Source of the DNA: Leisingera sp. NJS204
Lineage (GTDB): Bacteria; Pseudomonadota; Alphaproteobacteria; Rhodobacterales; Rhodobacteraceae
Assembly (NCBI RefSeq): GCF_004123675.1
Contig: NZ_CP035417.1
Location: 2,657,501-2,721,500, forward strand
Length of the DNA: 64,000 nt
Direction: 5' to 3'
The notes under the pieces were generated by a model, which ran no database searches, was not told the DNA's origin, and saw nothing but the letters and a program-made list of their open reading frames with translations. Shown here piece by piece: positions 1 to 9,016 of this stretch. The position numbers were made by a program, and so were the translations under genes. Each line of letters starts with the position of its first letter. Position 1 is the first letter of the stretch.

Positions 1-452
1 CCGCGGCCTACTTTGAAGAAACCGCCAATGGCCGCAACGGCAAGCTGGCTGCCAACTGGGTGATCAACGAACTGTTCGGCCGCCTTAAGAAAGAAGATCA
101 CGCCATCAGCGATTCGCCGGTTTCCCCGGCGCAGCTCGGCGGTATCATTGATCTGATTTCCTCGGACGCCATCTCGGGCAAGATCGCCAAGGACCTGTTC
201 GAGATCGTCTATACCGAAGGTGGCGACCCTGCGCAGATCGTCGAAGAGCGCGGCATGAAGCAGGTGACCGACACCGGCGCCATCGAAACCGCCCTGGACG
301 AAATCATCGCCGCCAACCCGGCGCAGGTGGAAAAGGCCAAGGTGAACCCGAAACTGGCAGGCTGGTTTGTCGGCCAGGTGATGAAAGCCACCGGCGGCAA
401 GGCCAACCCGGCTGCCGTGAACAAGCTGGTGGCCCAGAAACTGGGCGGCTGA
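1..452 (+). CDS. gatB: Asp/Glu-tRNA amidotransferase subunit B, C-terminal part
   Basis: This is the last ~149 residues of GatB, cut by the window edge; the reading frame is open from base 3. GatB is the kinase/transfer subunit of the GatCAB complex, which converts Glu-tRNA(Gln) and Asp-tRNA(Asn) to the amidated forms in the cytoplasm. What remains is the helical YqeY-like tail that grips the t[15 protein letters not shown] near the start, then [12 protein letters not shown], and [23 protein letters not shown] before the stop. The catalytic domain lies outside the window. A strong hairpin terminator follows 26 bases after the stop, so this gene ends its transcript. The call is firm from the distinctive tail sequence. 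Confidence 0.93.
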   Translation, partial: AAYFEETANGRNGKLAANWVINELFGRLKKEDHAISDSPVSPAQLGGIIDLISSDAISGKIAKDLFEIVYTEGGDPAQIVEERGMKQVTDTGAIETALDEIIAANPAQVEKAKVNPKLAGWFVGQVMKATGGKANPAAVNKLVAQKLGG

Positions 453-478
453 CCGCTTTCGGACGCAGTTTTTAAGAG

Positions 479-500
479 GGGCGCCGCCGGCGCCCTTTTT
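479..500 (+). terminator. Intrinsic terminator after gatB
   Basis: A perfect 7-bp GC stem (479-485 with 489-495) has a 3-nt loop and is followed at once by five T residues, 26 bases after the gatB stop. Confidence 0.85.
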
Positions 501-669
501 GTTTGCCCCGGCGGGGTCTGAACAGACACCACTGGGCGGCTTCACGGCCTTCCGCCAGCGCATCCACGATTGCGTTCCGGCAGGCCGCCCCCGGTCATCA
601 AGCCAATTACCTGTCTTGGCCCGCTCCAAATTGCTTGCTACAAGCCCTCAAGCAGGAAGAGTAAAGCAA

Positions 670-1167
670 ATGCAAGCCTACGAATACAAAGTTGTCCCCG
701 CCCCGGCCAAGGGCACCAAGGCGAAAGGGGTCAAGACTCCGGAGGCGCGCTTTGCCAATTCGGTTGAGAGTCTGCTGAATGAGATGGCTGCCGGCGGCTG
801 GGAATTCCAGCGCGCCGAACTGCTGCCAAGCGAGGAGCGGTCCGGCCTTACAGGCTCCACCACCAACTGGCGCAATGTGATGGTTTTCCGCCGGGCGCTG
901 GCCGCGGATCAGCCGGCAGAATTGCCGGCACCAGGCCGCAAGGAACCCGCTGCCCCCTCAGTCGAGTTCCGCCATTCCGAGCCGCACACACCGCCGCTCA
1001 CCGCGGCGGCCGGCGATCCGGAGGCGCCGCCAGAGGCAACCCAGGTGCCCGGTCCGGGCGCCGCCAGGATGCAGTCGGATGATGGTGTCGAGGAACTCAG
1101 TCCGGTTGCCGGCATGACTGCCGCGCTGAAGAAACGCGCCGAACAGAAAGGCGACGGGGAGGACTGA
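670..1167 (+). CDS. DUF4177 domain-containing protein
   Basis: A 165-residue protein of unknown function. The ATG at 670 is preceded by AGGAAG at good spacing; the frame is open further upstream, but only this start has a ribosome site. Residues 3-70 match the DUF4177 pattern: YEYKVVPAP at the start, then LLNEMAAGGWEFQRAELLP, where a Leu-Asn...Gly-Gly-Trp-Glu core is typical of the family, and ending with NVMVFRR. Residues ~75-165 are rich in Pro, Ala and Glu and look disordered. No signal peptide or membrane segment is seen, so it is probably cytoplasmic. It lies alone between the gatB terminator and the convergent bolA gene. The family assignment is likely; the function is unknown. Confidence 0.75.
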   Translation: MQAYEYKVVPAPAKGTKAKGVKTPEARFANSVESLLNEMAAGGWEFQRAELLPSEERSGLTGSTTNWRNVMVFRRALAADQPAELPAPGRKEPAAPSVEFRHSEPHTPPLTAAAGDPEAPPEATQVPGPGAARMQSDDGVEELSPVAGMTAALKKRAEQKGDGED

Positions 1168-1186
1168 TCCTCCCGCGCCCGGGTGC

Positions 1187-1441
1187 CTAGACCCCGATAT
1201 CCAGCGCCAGTGCGTGAATGCGCGGCACAATACCCCCCAGCGCCTTATGCACGGCGCGGTGCTGCGCCACCCGGTTCATACCCTCGAACGCTCCGGCGCG
1301 GATCATCACTGCAAAATGGCTCTCGCCCGAGCCATCGTCGCCTGCATGGCCTGCATGTTTATGGCTTTCGTTCACCACCTCCAGCGCGCTGGGGGCAAAG
1401 GCCGCCTGCAGCGCTGCTTCCATCTCTTTCTTCACGTTCAT
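1187..1441 (-). CDS. bolA: BolA family protein
   Basis: An 84-residue BolA-like protein, the usual family length. BolA proteins pair with monothiol CGFS glutaredoxins to bind or move Fe-S clusters, and some also act as stress-linked regulators. Seen here: the ALEVVNESHKHAGHAG stretch with the helix-turn His residues, GESHFAVMIRAGAFEGM, then the C-terminal signature RVAQHRAVHKALGGIVPRIHALAL. The C-terminal His within that signature is the conserved cluster ligand of the family. The gene diverges from the J-domain gene across 108 bases, a pairing common in Rhodobacterales. No glutaredoxin gene is adjacent in this window. Confidence 0.92.
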   Translation of the reverse strand: MNVKKEMEAALQAAFAPSALEVVNESHKHAGHAGDDGSGESHFAVMIRAGAFEGMNRVAQHRAVHKALGGIVPRIHALALDIGV

Positions 1442-1549
1442 TTTCCGCTCATCCCCATAATTTTTTCGGCGCGCCCCCTTCTATCTGGCGCACCTTAGAC
1501 TAAACTGCTGCCTCCGAGTCGAACAGATGCGTCTAGAAGGTGCGCCCCC

Positions 1550-2173
1550 ATGAGCAAGTCCGATCCCTTTGGCTTTGATATGTCCATCCGCTCAGCCAAA
1601 AAGAAAAATCCGCGCGGACGCCGGGCCGCCACCGGCGCGTCCGAGACCTCCGTCCGCCAATGCGACAAGGACGGTTGCGAAGAAGCCGGTAAGTTCCGCG
1701 CGCCCAAGGCGCCGGATGTTCTGGATGATTTCTACTGGTTCTGCCAGGAGCACGTGCGCGAATACAACAACGGCTGGAACTTCTTTGAAGGCACCACCGA
1801 GGCCGAGCTGAACGCGCAGCAGTCCAAGGACAAGGTCTGGGAGCGCGAGACCAAGCCGATGGGCGACCCCGAGGCCCGCGCCTGGGCCCGTCTCGGCATT
1901 GAGGACCCGCATCAGGTGCTGGGCGTCAATGCGACGCAGAACCCGGGCCGGGCTGCCAAGGCGGGCCGCCGCCTGCCGCCCACCGAGCGCCGCGCGATCG
2001 AGATCCTGGAAGCCAAGGACGACTGGACCAAGGCCGATATCCGCAAGGCCTACAAGAAGCTGATCAAGGTGCTGCACCCCGACATCAACGGCGGCGACCG
2101 CAGCCAGGAAGAGCAGCTGCAAGAAGTCATGTGGGCCTGGGACCAGATCAAGGACAGCAAAAGCTTCAAATAG
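1550..2173 (+). CDS. J-domain (DnaJ-like) protein
   Basis: A 207-residue protein with a C-terminal J domain (about residues 140-205) that keeps the HPD motif (VLHPDINGGD), needed to stimulate DnaK/Hsp70 ATPase. The N-terminal half has no glycine-rich or zinc-finger region of true DnaJ. Instead it carries CDKDGCEEAGKFRAPKAP and a FYWFCQEHVREYN segment, giving paired Cys-His residues that may bind metal. It is therefore a dedicated co-chaperone, not the main DnaJ. The ATG is preceded by AAGGTG. It lies just upstream of the cobS region, and in Rhodobacterales such a gene regularly sits there; a role in folding cobaltochelatase is only a guess. A strong terminator follows. Confidence 0.88.
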   Translation: MSKSDPFGFDMSIRSAKKKNPRGRRAATGASETSVRQCDKDGCEEAGKFRAPKAPDVLDDFYWFCQEHVREYNNGWNFFEGTTEAELNAQQSKDKVWERETKPMGDPEARAWARLGIEDPHQVLGVNATQNPGRAAKAGRRLPPTERRAIEILEAKDDWTKADIRKAYKKLIKVLHPDINGGDRSQEEQLQEVMWAWDQIKDSKSFK

Positions 2174-2194
2174 GCGGCCGGAACACGGATGCGC

Positions 2195-2223
2195 AAAGAG
2201 CGGCCTGGGGCCGCTCTTTTTTT
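2195..2223 (+). terminator. Intrinsic terminator after the J-domain gene
   Basis: An 11-bp perfect stem (2195-2205 with 2209-2219) with a TGG loop runs into a T tract ending at 2223, 22 bases past the stop codon. Confidence 0.9.
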
Positions 2224-2412
2224 GCCGAAGGCGGCCCCCGGCCATGGCATGGCAGGCGCCAAGGGTCAGGCAGCTATCCTTTGGGTCAGGCGGCAGCGCT
2301 TTTGCAGCCGCCGCAGTGGGGTTTCTATCCTTTTGCAGGCAGGCAGAGCGGGCATTTCCCGCGTAAATTGATCTCACCAGATCCGCTTACCTGCCCCAAC
2401 AGGAGACAGCCC

Positions 2413-2781
2413 ATGCACCGCCTCATCCTCACCGCCCGGCTGACCGCCGGAACCAGCCATCAGCAGATCGCCAAATTCATCAGCCGGAACCGCCCGGCCT
2501 TCCGCGATGCCGGCGCCACCGGCATGATGATCCGCAGCGGTGAACAGGTGCATTTCATCCTGGAAGGACCACAAGCCGCCTTGCAGAACACCGCCGGCCA
2601 AGCCAAATCCAGCCCGCTGTTCGCGTCTGCCGGCGTCACCAGCACGATGCCAGTCAGCTGCCGCGTCTTCGACAAAATCTGCCTGGCCTATGCGAGGCCG
2701 GAAAACCTCGGCGCCGGGATGCGCCGCGAAATCACCCTGCTGACCGGGCTGGAGTTCACCCCGCCGGCGCTGGCCGCCTGA
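2413..2781 (+). CDS. Degenerate BLUF-like domain protein
   Basis: A 122-residue single-domain protein. The ATG has AGGAGA just upstream. The layout resembles a BLUF blue-light sensor: a first strand (MHRLILTARL), a helix (QQIAKFISRNRPAFRDAG), then ATGMMIRSGEQVHFILEGP, which parallels the family's ..N....ITGLLL..G.FxQxLEGP. The residues that do the chemistry appear lost: the Tyr of the first strand is Leu6 and the Gln two residues before Leu-Glu-Gly is Phe. Without them flavin photochemistry as known for BLUF would not work. It could bind another ligand or act as a protein-interaction module. It stands alone between two intergenic stretches. The fold assignment is tentative. Confidence 0.5.
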   Translation: MHRLILTARLTAGTSHQQIAKFISRNRPAFRDAGATGMMIRSGEQVHFILEGPQAALQNTAGQAKSSPLFASAGVTSTMPVSCRVFDKICLAYARPENLGAGMRREITLLTGLEFTPPALAA

Positions 2782-3172
2782 CGCCCTGCACCGGCCGCCC
2801 CGCGGCCCGTGTCACGGGAAACCGCCTCAGGCCAGGCTGCTATGGGCGGTCTTTCGCCGAAACGTTAAGATAGACTTTTTATTTCTTTGACGTGTGCTGC
2901 CACGACCGGTTACCCAAAGATGTGCCGGCCGCAGCCTACCCCCCCAAAGCTCAGCAAGAGCCGGCAAAACGCGCCCCCCGCTGCCCGGCTGGGGGCGCTG
3001 TGCGTCAGATGGGACGCTGCCAGCCTTTCCCCTCATGCCCGTCCAGATCCGGAACAATCGCAACCTCAGCTGGTTTCTGGCGTTACTTTCCCTTGCCCTT
3101 GCCCGCCAGATCAGGCACCAATCCCGCGAATTGACCCCTGACAGCAGGGATGAGGGATAAGGATCGACTGCG
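2782..3172. other. Intergenic region upstream of cobS
   Basis: About 390 bases without a convincing gene. It holds the cobS leader with AAGGA before the ATG. A TTGACG hexamer at 2888 with a weak partner near 2911 might be a promoter. No riboswitch-like cobalamin box or clear terminator was recognised. Confidence 0.4.
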
Positions 3173-4159
3173 ATGACCGACGGCTTTGTGGATATGGATG
3201 CGAAACCGACCGAAACAGTTTCGGTGCGCGATGTGTTCGGGATCGACACCGACATGACCGTCAAGGGCTTTGCCGAGACCTCGGACCGGGTGCCGGCCGT
3301 GGACCCCACCTACAAGTTTGATCCGGAAACCACGCTGGCCATCCTGGCAGGTTTCAGCCACAACCGCCGGGTGATGATCCAGGGCTATCACGGCACCGGC
3401 AAATCGACCCACATCGAACAGGTCGCGGCGCGCCTGAACTGGCCTTCCGTGCGGGTGAACCTCGACAGCCACATCAGCCGGATCGACCTCATCGGCAAGG
3501 ATGCGATCAAGCTGCGCGACGGCAAGCAGGTCACTGAATTCCACGAAGGCATCCTGCCCTGGGCGCTGCGCAACCCGGTTGCGATTGTGTTCGACGAATA
3601 TGACGCAGGCCGCGCCGACGTGATGTTTGTGATCCAGCGGGTGCTGGAGCATGACGGCAAGCTGACCCTTCTGGACCAGAACGAGATCATCACTCCGAAC
3701 CCGTTCTTCCGCCTGTTTGCGACTGCCAACACCGTTGGCCTGGGCGACACCACGGGCCTGTACCACGGCACCCAGCAGATCAACCAGGCCCAGATGGACC
3801 GCTGGTCGCTGGTTTCGACCCTGAACTACCTGAGCCATGATGCCGAGGCCGCAATCATCCTGTCCAAGGCTCCGCATTACAACACCGCCGAAGGCCGCAA
3901 GACCATCAGCCAGATGGTCACCGTTGCCGACCTCACCCGCACCGCCTTCATGAACGGCGATCTGTCGACCGTGATGTCGCCGCGGACCGTGATCAACTGG
4001 GCCCAAAACGTCGAGATCTTCCGTAACGTGGGCTATGCCTTCCGTCTGTCGTTCCTGAACAAATGCGACGAGCTGGAGCGCCAGACCGTGGCCGAGTTCT
4101 ACCAGCGCTGCTTTGACGAAGAGCTGCCGGAAAGCGCCGCGAGCGTTTCGCTGGGCTAA
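3173..4159 (+). CDS. cobS: Cobaltochelatase subunit CobS
   Basis: A 328-residue AAA+ ATPase subunit of the aerobic cobaltochelatase CobNST, which uses ATP to insert cobalt into hydrogenobyrinic acid a,c-diamide in cobalamin synthesis. The Walker A motif GYHGTGKST is at residues 71-79; the Walker B-like [11 protein letters not shown] lies near 138; an [10 protein letters not shown] sensor region follows near 185. The length equals that of family members. AAGGA precedes the ATG. CobS forms a hexameric ring with CobT, encoded 196 bases downstream. The large CobN subunit is not in this window. The N-terminal [16 protein letters not shown] segment is typical of CobS rather than of generic MoxR ATPases. 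Confidence 0.96.
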   Translation: MTDGFVDMDAKPTETVSVRDVFGIDTDMTVKGFAETSDRVPAVDPTYKFDPETTLAILAGFSHNRRVMIQGYHGTGKSTHIEQVAARLNWPSVRVNLDSHISRIDLIGKDAIKLRDGKQVTEFHEGILPWALRNPVAIVFDEYDAGRADVMFVIQRVLEHDGKLTLLDQNEIITPNPFFRLFATANTVGLGDTTGLYHGTQQINQAQMDRWSLVSTLNYLSHDAEAAIILSKAPHYNTAEGRKTISQMVTVADLTRTAFMNGDLSTVMSPRTVINWAQNVEIFRNVGYAFRLSFLNKCDELERQTVAEFYQRCFDEELPESAASVSLG

Positions 4160-4171
4160 CAGCAAAGTGCC

Positions 4172-4191
4172 GCCCGGCCGGCAGGCCGGGC
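4172..4191. repeat. Perfect hairpin between cobS and cobT
   Basis: An 8-bp GC stem (4172-4179 with 4184-4191) with a 4-nt loop lies 12 bases after the cobS stop. No T tract follows, so it is more likely an mRNA-stabilising or processing hairpin within a cobST transcript than a terminator. More inverted repeats continue to about 4270. Confidence 0.55.
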
Positions 4192-4355
4192 AGTGCCCGA
4201 CCGCCCTGCCGAACCAAAAGGTTCGCCTTCGGCAAAGCGGAGCGGGCGCTTCGTTTCCCGCCCGCGGCCGGGCACCGCCCTCAATCAGGTCCTGAGAGAA
4301 TACTGGACAACGGCCGCGCAAGACGGAATGCTTGGACTAAGGATTGCTTGCGACC

Positions 4356-6233
4356 ATGAAAAAGCCCAAAGACAACCCAGCCGATCCGTTCAAAAAGGCG
4401 CTGGCCGAAGCCACCAAGGTGATGGCCAACGACCCGGAACTGTCCGTCAGTTATACCGTTGACCCGTCAGGCTTGTCGGGTGATTCAATGCGGCTGCCGC
4501 AGGTCTCGCGCCGGATGTCCCGCGAAGAGGTTCTGCTGGCCCGCGGCACCGCCGACGCGCTGGCGCTGCGCCACAAATTCCACGACGACGCCACCCACGC
4601 CAAATATACTCCGCAGGGCGAAATGGCCCGCGACCTCTATGAGGCGATGGAAACCGCCCGCTGCGAGGCGATGGGCGCGCGCCACATGCCCGGCACCGCC
4701 TCTAACATCGACGTCAAGATCCGCAATGAGTCGATCCGCCGCGGCTATGATCAGATGAAGTCGTCTTCCGAGGCGCCGCTGGCCGCCTCAGCCGGCTATC
4801 TGATCCGCCATCTGGCCACTGGCCGCCCGCTGCCCGAAGGCGCCTCCAACATCATGGAGCTGTGGCGCGGTTTCATCGAATCCCAGGCTGGCGGCACGCT
4901 GGAAAACCTGGACGAGACGATTGCCGACCAGGCAGCATTCGCCAAACTGGCGCGGCAGGTGATTTCCGACCTCGGCTATGGTGACCAGTTGGGTGATGAC
5001 CCGGATGAGCTGGACGACGACGCAAATGACGATGCTGAGGACAACGCCGAAGAGCAGGACGATCCGGACAGCACCGGCCAGGACGACAGCGAGGACGAAC
5101 AGGCCGACGCCAGCCCCGAGCAATCCCAGGAACAGCAGCAGGACGAGAGCCAGGCCCAGGTCTCGATGGACGAGATGGCGGATGACGAGTTCGCCGAGGA
5201 CACCGAAATGCCCGACGGCGAAGCGCCGCTGGAGCCGCCTGCCCCGCCGCCCGCATCCGAGGCCGATCCGGACTATAAGGTGTTTCAGGACGCCAATGAT
5301 GAGGAAATTGCCGCCGAGGACCTGGCCGAGCCTGCCGAACTGGAACGCCTGCGCGCCTACCTCGACCAGCAGCTGGAGCCGCTGAAGGGCGCAGTTTCGC
5401 GCCTTGCCAACAAGCTGCAGCGCCGCCTGCAGGCGCAGCAGAACCGGTCATGGGAGTTTGATCTGGAGGAGGGCACGCTGGATGCCGGCCGCCTGGCCCG
5501 TGTCGTCGCCAACCCGACAACACCGCTCAGCTTCAAGCGCGAGAAGGACACTGAATTCCGCGACACCGTGGTGACGCTGCTGCTGGACAACTCCGGCTCG
5601 ATGCGCGGCCGTCCGATCTCAATCGCGGCGATCTGCGCTGATGTGCTGGCGCGCACGCTTGAACGCTGCAACGTGAAGGTCGAAGTCCTTGGCTTCACCA
5701 CCCGTGCCTGGAAAGGCGGGCTGGCGCGCGAGGGCTGGCTGAACGAGGGCCGCCCGCAGCAACCCGGCCGCCTCAACGATTTGCGCCACATCATCTACAA
5801 GGGCGCCGATGCGCCGATGCGCCGGACCCGCACCAATCTGGGCCTGATGATGAAAGAGGGCCTGTTGAAAGAAAACATCGACGGCGAGGCGCTGGAATGG
5901 GCGCACCGGCGGATGACGGCCCGGCAGGAGGCACGCAAGATCCTGATGGTGATCTCCGACGGCGCGCCGGTGGACGATTCGACGCTCTCTGTGAACCCGG
6001 CGAACTATCTGGAAAAGCACCTGCGCGACGTGATCGCCATGGTGGAGAAACGCAAACAGGTGGAGCTGCTGGCGATCGGCATCGGCCATGATGTGACCCG
6101 TTACTATGAACGCGCGGTCACGATCACCGACGTGGAGCAGCTGGCCGGCGCAATGACCGAGCAGCTGGCGGCGCTGTTCGACAGCGACCCGCGCGCCCGC
6201 GCCCGGGTGATGGGCATCAAACGCGCCAGCTGA
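4356..6233 (+). CDS. cobT: Cobaltochelatase subunit CobT
   Basis: A 625-residue CobT, partner of CobS in the CobNST cobaltochelatase. The N-terminal ~200 residues are the CobT helical domain. Residues ~215-330 form a very acidic linker rich in Asp, Glu and Gln (for example [17 protein letters not shown]). The C-terminal ~220 residues are a von Willebrand A domain with an intact MIDAS motif DNSGS at 411-415 and a later DGAPVDD. This arrangement matches the family. The ATG at 4356 was chosen because the open frame extends only four codons further, from a TTG. The acidic linker is thought to regulate AAA ring contacts. The stop is followed by a 350-base gap containing repeats. Confidence 0.95.
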   Translation: MKKPKDNPADPFKKALAEATKVMANDPELSVSYTVDPSGLSGDSMRLPQVSRRMSREEVLLARGTADALALRHKFHDDATHAKYTPQGEMARDLYEAMETARCEAMGARHMPGTASNIDVKIRNESIRRGYDQMKSSSEAPLAASAGYLIRHLATGRPLPEGASNIMELWRGFIESQAGGTLENLDETIADQAAFAKLARQVISDLGYGDQLGDDPDELDDDANDDAEDNAEEQDDPDSTGQDDSEDEQADASPEQSQEQQQDESQAQVSMDEMADDEFAEDTEMPDGEAPLEPPAPPPASEADPDYKVFQDANDEEIAAEDLAEPAELERLRAYLDQQLEPLKGAVSRLANKLQRRLQAQQNRSWEFDLEEGTLDAGRLARVVANPTTPLSFKREKDTEFRDTVVTLLLDNSGSMRGRPISIAAICADVLARTLERCNVKVEVLGFTTRAWKGGLAREGWLNEGRPQQPGRLNDLRHIIYKGADAPMRRTRTNLGLMMKEGLLKENIDGEALEWAHRRMTARQEARKILMVISDGAPVDDSTLSVNPANYLEKHLRDVIAMVEKRKQVELLAIGIGHDVTRYYERAVTITDVEQLAGAMTEQLAALFDSDPRARARVMGIKRAS

Positions 6234-6339
6234 CCTCAGCCTTCTCCCTTCAGCCAAATGTGCCCTCCCGCGCCTTTGGCCAGCATCCAGGATGCTGCCC
6301 TCAGCCTTGGGCGTGGCCGCGCGCTGACGCGCGCGGCGG

Positions 6340-6422
6340 CACCGGATGCGCAGCATCTGGTGCCCGGCCCAACGGGGCGAAGGGCATCGCAAGATGACCT
6401 GACACCGGGCGGGAGCGCCCCG
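6340..6422. repeat. Extragenic two-hairpin repeat, copy C
   Basis: A 10-bp hairpin with loop GCA (6340-6349 with 6353-6362) is followed by GGCCCAAC at 6366-6373, a structured middle, and GGGCGGGAGC at 6407-6416. The same order of elements recurs near 31.2 kb and 63.8 kb with different stem sequences. It lies between cobT and the aminopeptidase gene. Another hairpin with loop TGAC (6317-6336) sits just before it. Confidence 0.5.
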
Positions 6423-6500
6423 CTTGCCCTGTGCCGCAAGGTCTGCAGCAAACCCATGCTGTCAGGCTTGCCAGCAGCAAGGCGATTTGGGACAAGAAGG

Positions 6501-6523
6501 GGCGCACCGCTGCTGCGCCTTTT
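6501..6523 (+). terminator. Possible intrinsic terminator upstream of the aminopeptidase gene
   Basis: A 6-bp stem (6501-6506 with 6514-6519) is followed by four T residues. It is weak, but could end cobT transcription before the next gene. Confidence 0.4.
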
Positions 6524-6584
6524 CATTTGCGCTGCCAGGGCCATCCGCCCCAATCCGCCCCGCCTTTCAGCAGGAGAGATACCC

Positions 6585-8375
6585 ATGTTCCAGACATTCG
6601 ATGTGACCGCCCGCCCGGAACAGGGCCCGCCCCGGCTGGCGGCCCTGCGCAGGGAGCTGGCAGCCGAAAATCTGGATGGTTTCCTGGTGCCCCGAGCCGA
6701 CGCCCATCAGGGCGAATACGTGGCGCCGCGGGATGACCGGCTTGCCTGGCTCACCGGTTTCACCGGCTCGGCCGGCTTCTGTGCCGCCCTCACGGACATT
6801 GCCGGTGTATTTATCGACGGACGCTACCGCACCCAGGTGAAACGCCAGGTGGCCGCGGATTTCACGCCGGTGCCCTGGCCCGAGGTGCAGCTGGCCGGCT
6901 GGTTGAAGGCACAGCTTCCCGAAGGCGGCAAGATCGGATTTGACCCCTGGCTGCATGCAGCGGGCCAGATCACCGCGCTGACCCAGGATCTGAAGGGCAG
7001 CGGCATCACCCTGACACAATGCGGCAACCTGGTGGACCGGATCTGGCAGGACCAGCCCGCACCGCCGATGCAACCTGTTGCCGCGCACCCTCTTGATTAC
7101 GCGGGCGAAAGCGCTGCTGAGAAATGCGCGCGGCTGGCCAAGGACCTGCACGGTGCAGGCCAGGCGGCGGCGGTCATTACCCTGCCCGACAGCATCATGT
7201 GGCTGCTGAACATCCGCGGCGCCGATGTGGCCCGCAACCCGGTGGCACACGGCTTTGCCATCCTGCACAGCGACGCGCGGGTGGATTTGTTCATGGCCGC
7301 GGACAAGCTGGCAGGACTGCAGGATCATTTTGGCAGCACCGTCACCCTGCACCCGCCCGAAGCGTTCCTCAAGGCCGCAGCGGCGCTCAACGGCTCCGTC
7401 GCCGCAGACGCCGGAACCCTGCCGCAGATCGTGGCGGACGCGTTAGGCAGCCGGATGGTGCCCGCAGGCGATCCCTGCGCCCTGCCCAAGGCGCGCAAAA
7501 ACGCAGCCGAGATTGCAGGCAGCGCCGCCGCCCATCTGCGCGATGGCGCGGCAATTGTCGAAATGCTGGCCTGGCTCGACGCGCAGCTCCCTGGCACCAT
7601 CACCGAAATCGGCGCGGTCACGAAACTGGAAGCGCTGCGCCGTGAAGACCAAGCTCTGCGCGACATCAGTTTCGAGACCATTGCAGGCACCGGAGAGAAC
7701 GGCGCGGTGATGCACTACCGGGTGACCGAAGAAACCGACACGCGGCTGGAAGACGGGCATCTTTTGGTGCTGGACAGCGGCGGCCAGTATCTCGACGGCA
7801 CCACCGACATCACCCGCACCATCGCCATCGGCACCCCCGGAGCCGAGGAACGCGACGCCTATACCCGCGTGCTGCAGGGCATGATCGCCATGTCCCGCCT
7901 GCGCTGGCCCAAGGGGCTGGCAGGCCGCGATATCGAATGCATCGGCCGGATGCCGCTGTGGCTGGCAGGCCAGGATTTCAACCACGGTCTTGGCCATGGC
8001 GTCGGCGCCTACCTCAGCGTGCATGAAGGCCCGCAGCGGCTGGCACGCACCAGCCACGTGCCGCTGGAACCCGGCATGATCCTGTCAAACGAGCCGGGGT
8101 ATTACCGCGAAGGCGCCTTTGGCATCCGGATCGAGAACCTTCTGGTTGTTGAACAGGCCCCGGCCCTTGACACCAGCGACGCCGAGCGCGAAATGCTGTC
8201 CTGGCGCACGCTCACCTTTGCCCCCATTGACCGGCGGCTGGTGAACACCGCGATGCTGTCAGCCGCCGAGAAAGACTGGCTCGACAGCTATCACCAAGAG
8301 GTTTCGGCAAAGACCGGACCGCTGCTCAGCCCCGCCGCAAAGGCGTGGCTTGATGCCGCAACCGCCCCCTTGTGA
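6585..8375 (+). CDS. pepP: M24-family Xaa-Pro aminopeptidase
   Basis: A 596-residue long-form aminopeptidase P that removes an N-terminal residue before proline, in the cytoplasm. It has two creatinase-like N-terminal domains (residues ~1-300; LAWLTGFTGSAGFC is typical) and a pita-bread catalytic domain. The dinuclear metal site is visible: LVLDSGGQYLDGTTDITRT with Asp397 and a second Asp, NHGLGHGVGAYLSVHEGP, an SNEPGYYREG Glu, and a final Glu in GIRIENLLVV. The ATG at 6585 has GGAGAG upstream; the open frame extends back to 6258 but that part shows no family similarity. The length fits the ~600-residue three-domain group. It stands as a single gene. Confidence 0.93.
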   Translation: MFQTFDVTARPEQGPPRLAALRRELAAENLDGFLVPRADAHQGEYVAPRDDRLAWLTGFTGSAGFCAALTDIAGVFIDGRYRTQVKRQVAADFTPVPWPEVQLAGWLKAQLPEGGKIGFDPWLHAAGQITALTQDLKGSGITLTQCGNLVDRIWQDQPAPPMQPVAAHPLDYAGESAAEKCARLAKDLHGAGQAAAVITLPDSIMWLLNIRGADVARNPVAHGFAILHSDARVDLFMAADKLAGLQDHFGSTVTLHPPEAFLKAAAALNGSVAADAGTLPQIVADALGSRMVPAGDPCALPKARKNAAEIAGSAAAHLRDGAAIVEMLAWLDAQLPGTITEIGAVTKLEALRREDQALRDISFETIAGTGENGAVMHYRVTEETDTRLEDGHLLVLDSGGQYLDGTTDITRTIAIGTPGAEERDAYTRVLQGMIAMSRLRWPKGLAGRDIECIGRMPLWLAGQDFNHGLGHGVGAYLSVHEGPQRLARTSHVPLEPGMILSNEPGYYREGAFGIRIENLLVVEQAPALDTSDAEREMLSWRTLTFAPIDRRLVNTAMLSAAEKDWLDSYHQEVSAKTGPLLSPAAKAWLDAATAPL

Positions 8376-8449
8376 CACTGAGGTGTTACATAGGCTGCTA
8401 CATAGACTGAACCAACGTCGACACGCACGAAGAGAATGGAAAAACACGC

Positions 8450-8791
8450 ATGACCACTATCCGTATCCGTAAGGCCGAAGGCACCTGGACCGTCCGCTCC
8501 GGCGGCGCCGTACTGGGGGAAAGCTCCAATGCTTTGGAGCTGACAGAGGGCGATATGGATCCGGTCATCTATTTCCCGCGCGAAGACATCGCCATGGCCT
8601 TCCTGGACCGCACCAGCAAAACCGCCCAGTGCCGGCACAAGGGCGAGGCCAGCTATTTTTCGATCGCCAACAAGTCGTCTGTCACCGAAAACGCAGCGTG
8701 GAGCTATGAAGACCCGGCTGAAGCGGCGGCTGAAATCAAGGGCTGCCTGGCGTTCGTGCTGAGCGACTCTGTCAAGGTTGAACAAGTCTAA
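8450..8791 (+). CDS. DUF427 domain-containing protein
   Basis: A 113-residue DUF427 protein. Family hallmarks seen are the VRSGGAVLGESSNALELTEG hairpin, PVIYFPREDI, the Cys-His stretch AQCRHKGEASYFSI, and ENAAWSYEDPAEAAAEIKGCLAF near the end. DUF427 proteins are small beta-rich cytoplasmic proteins of uncertain role, often linked to nucleotide or cofactor chemistry without firm proof. The leader contains two near-identical 11-mers (8387 and 8399) spaced 12 bases apart. A terminator lies 86 bases beyond the stop. The gene appears to be transcribed alone. Confidence 0.85.
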   Translation: MTTIRIRKAEGTWTVRSGGAVLGESSNALELTEGDMDPVIYFPREDIAMAFLDRTSKTAQCRHKGEASYFSIANKSSVTENAAWSYEDPAEAAAEIKGCLAFVLSDSVKVEQV

Positions 8792-8876
8792 GCCGGTTAT
8801 CCGGGTTGCGGGGCCGTTTCACGAAATGCACCGCACCCGGGCCGCAGGAGCAGAACGTCCCGTAAAGAAGATCCCC

Positions 8877-8902
8877 CACCGGTGCACCAGCGCCGGTGTT
8901 TT
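8877..8902 (+). terminator. Intrinsic terminator after the DUF427 gene
   Basis: An 8-bp stem with one G-U pair (8877-8884 with 8891-8898) and a 6-nt loop is followed by four T residues. Confidence 0.6.
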
Positions 8903-9016
8903 GCATTTGCGGGAACCCGTTCCCGCAGCCAGATGCCCGCTGCAGCAACAGCCGGCCCGGTTCCGCAACGGGAGCCGGCGCCGCTGGGGCAGCTATTGTA
9001 CCGCAAAGGCCGGGGT

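Noticed and set aside
2782-3172. Cobalamin riboswitch before cobS
   Set aside because: No B12-box-like sequence or matching fold could be seen in the leader.
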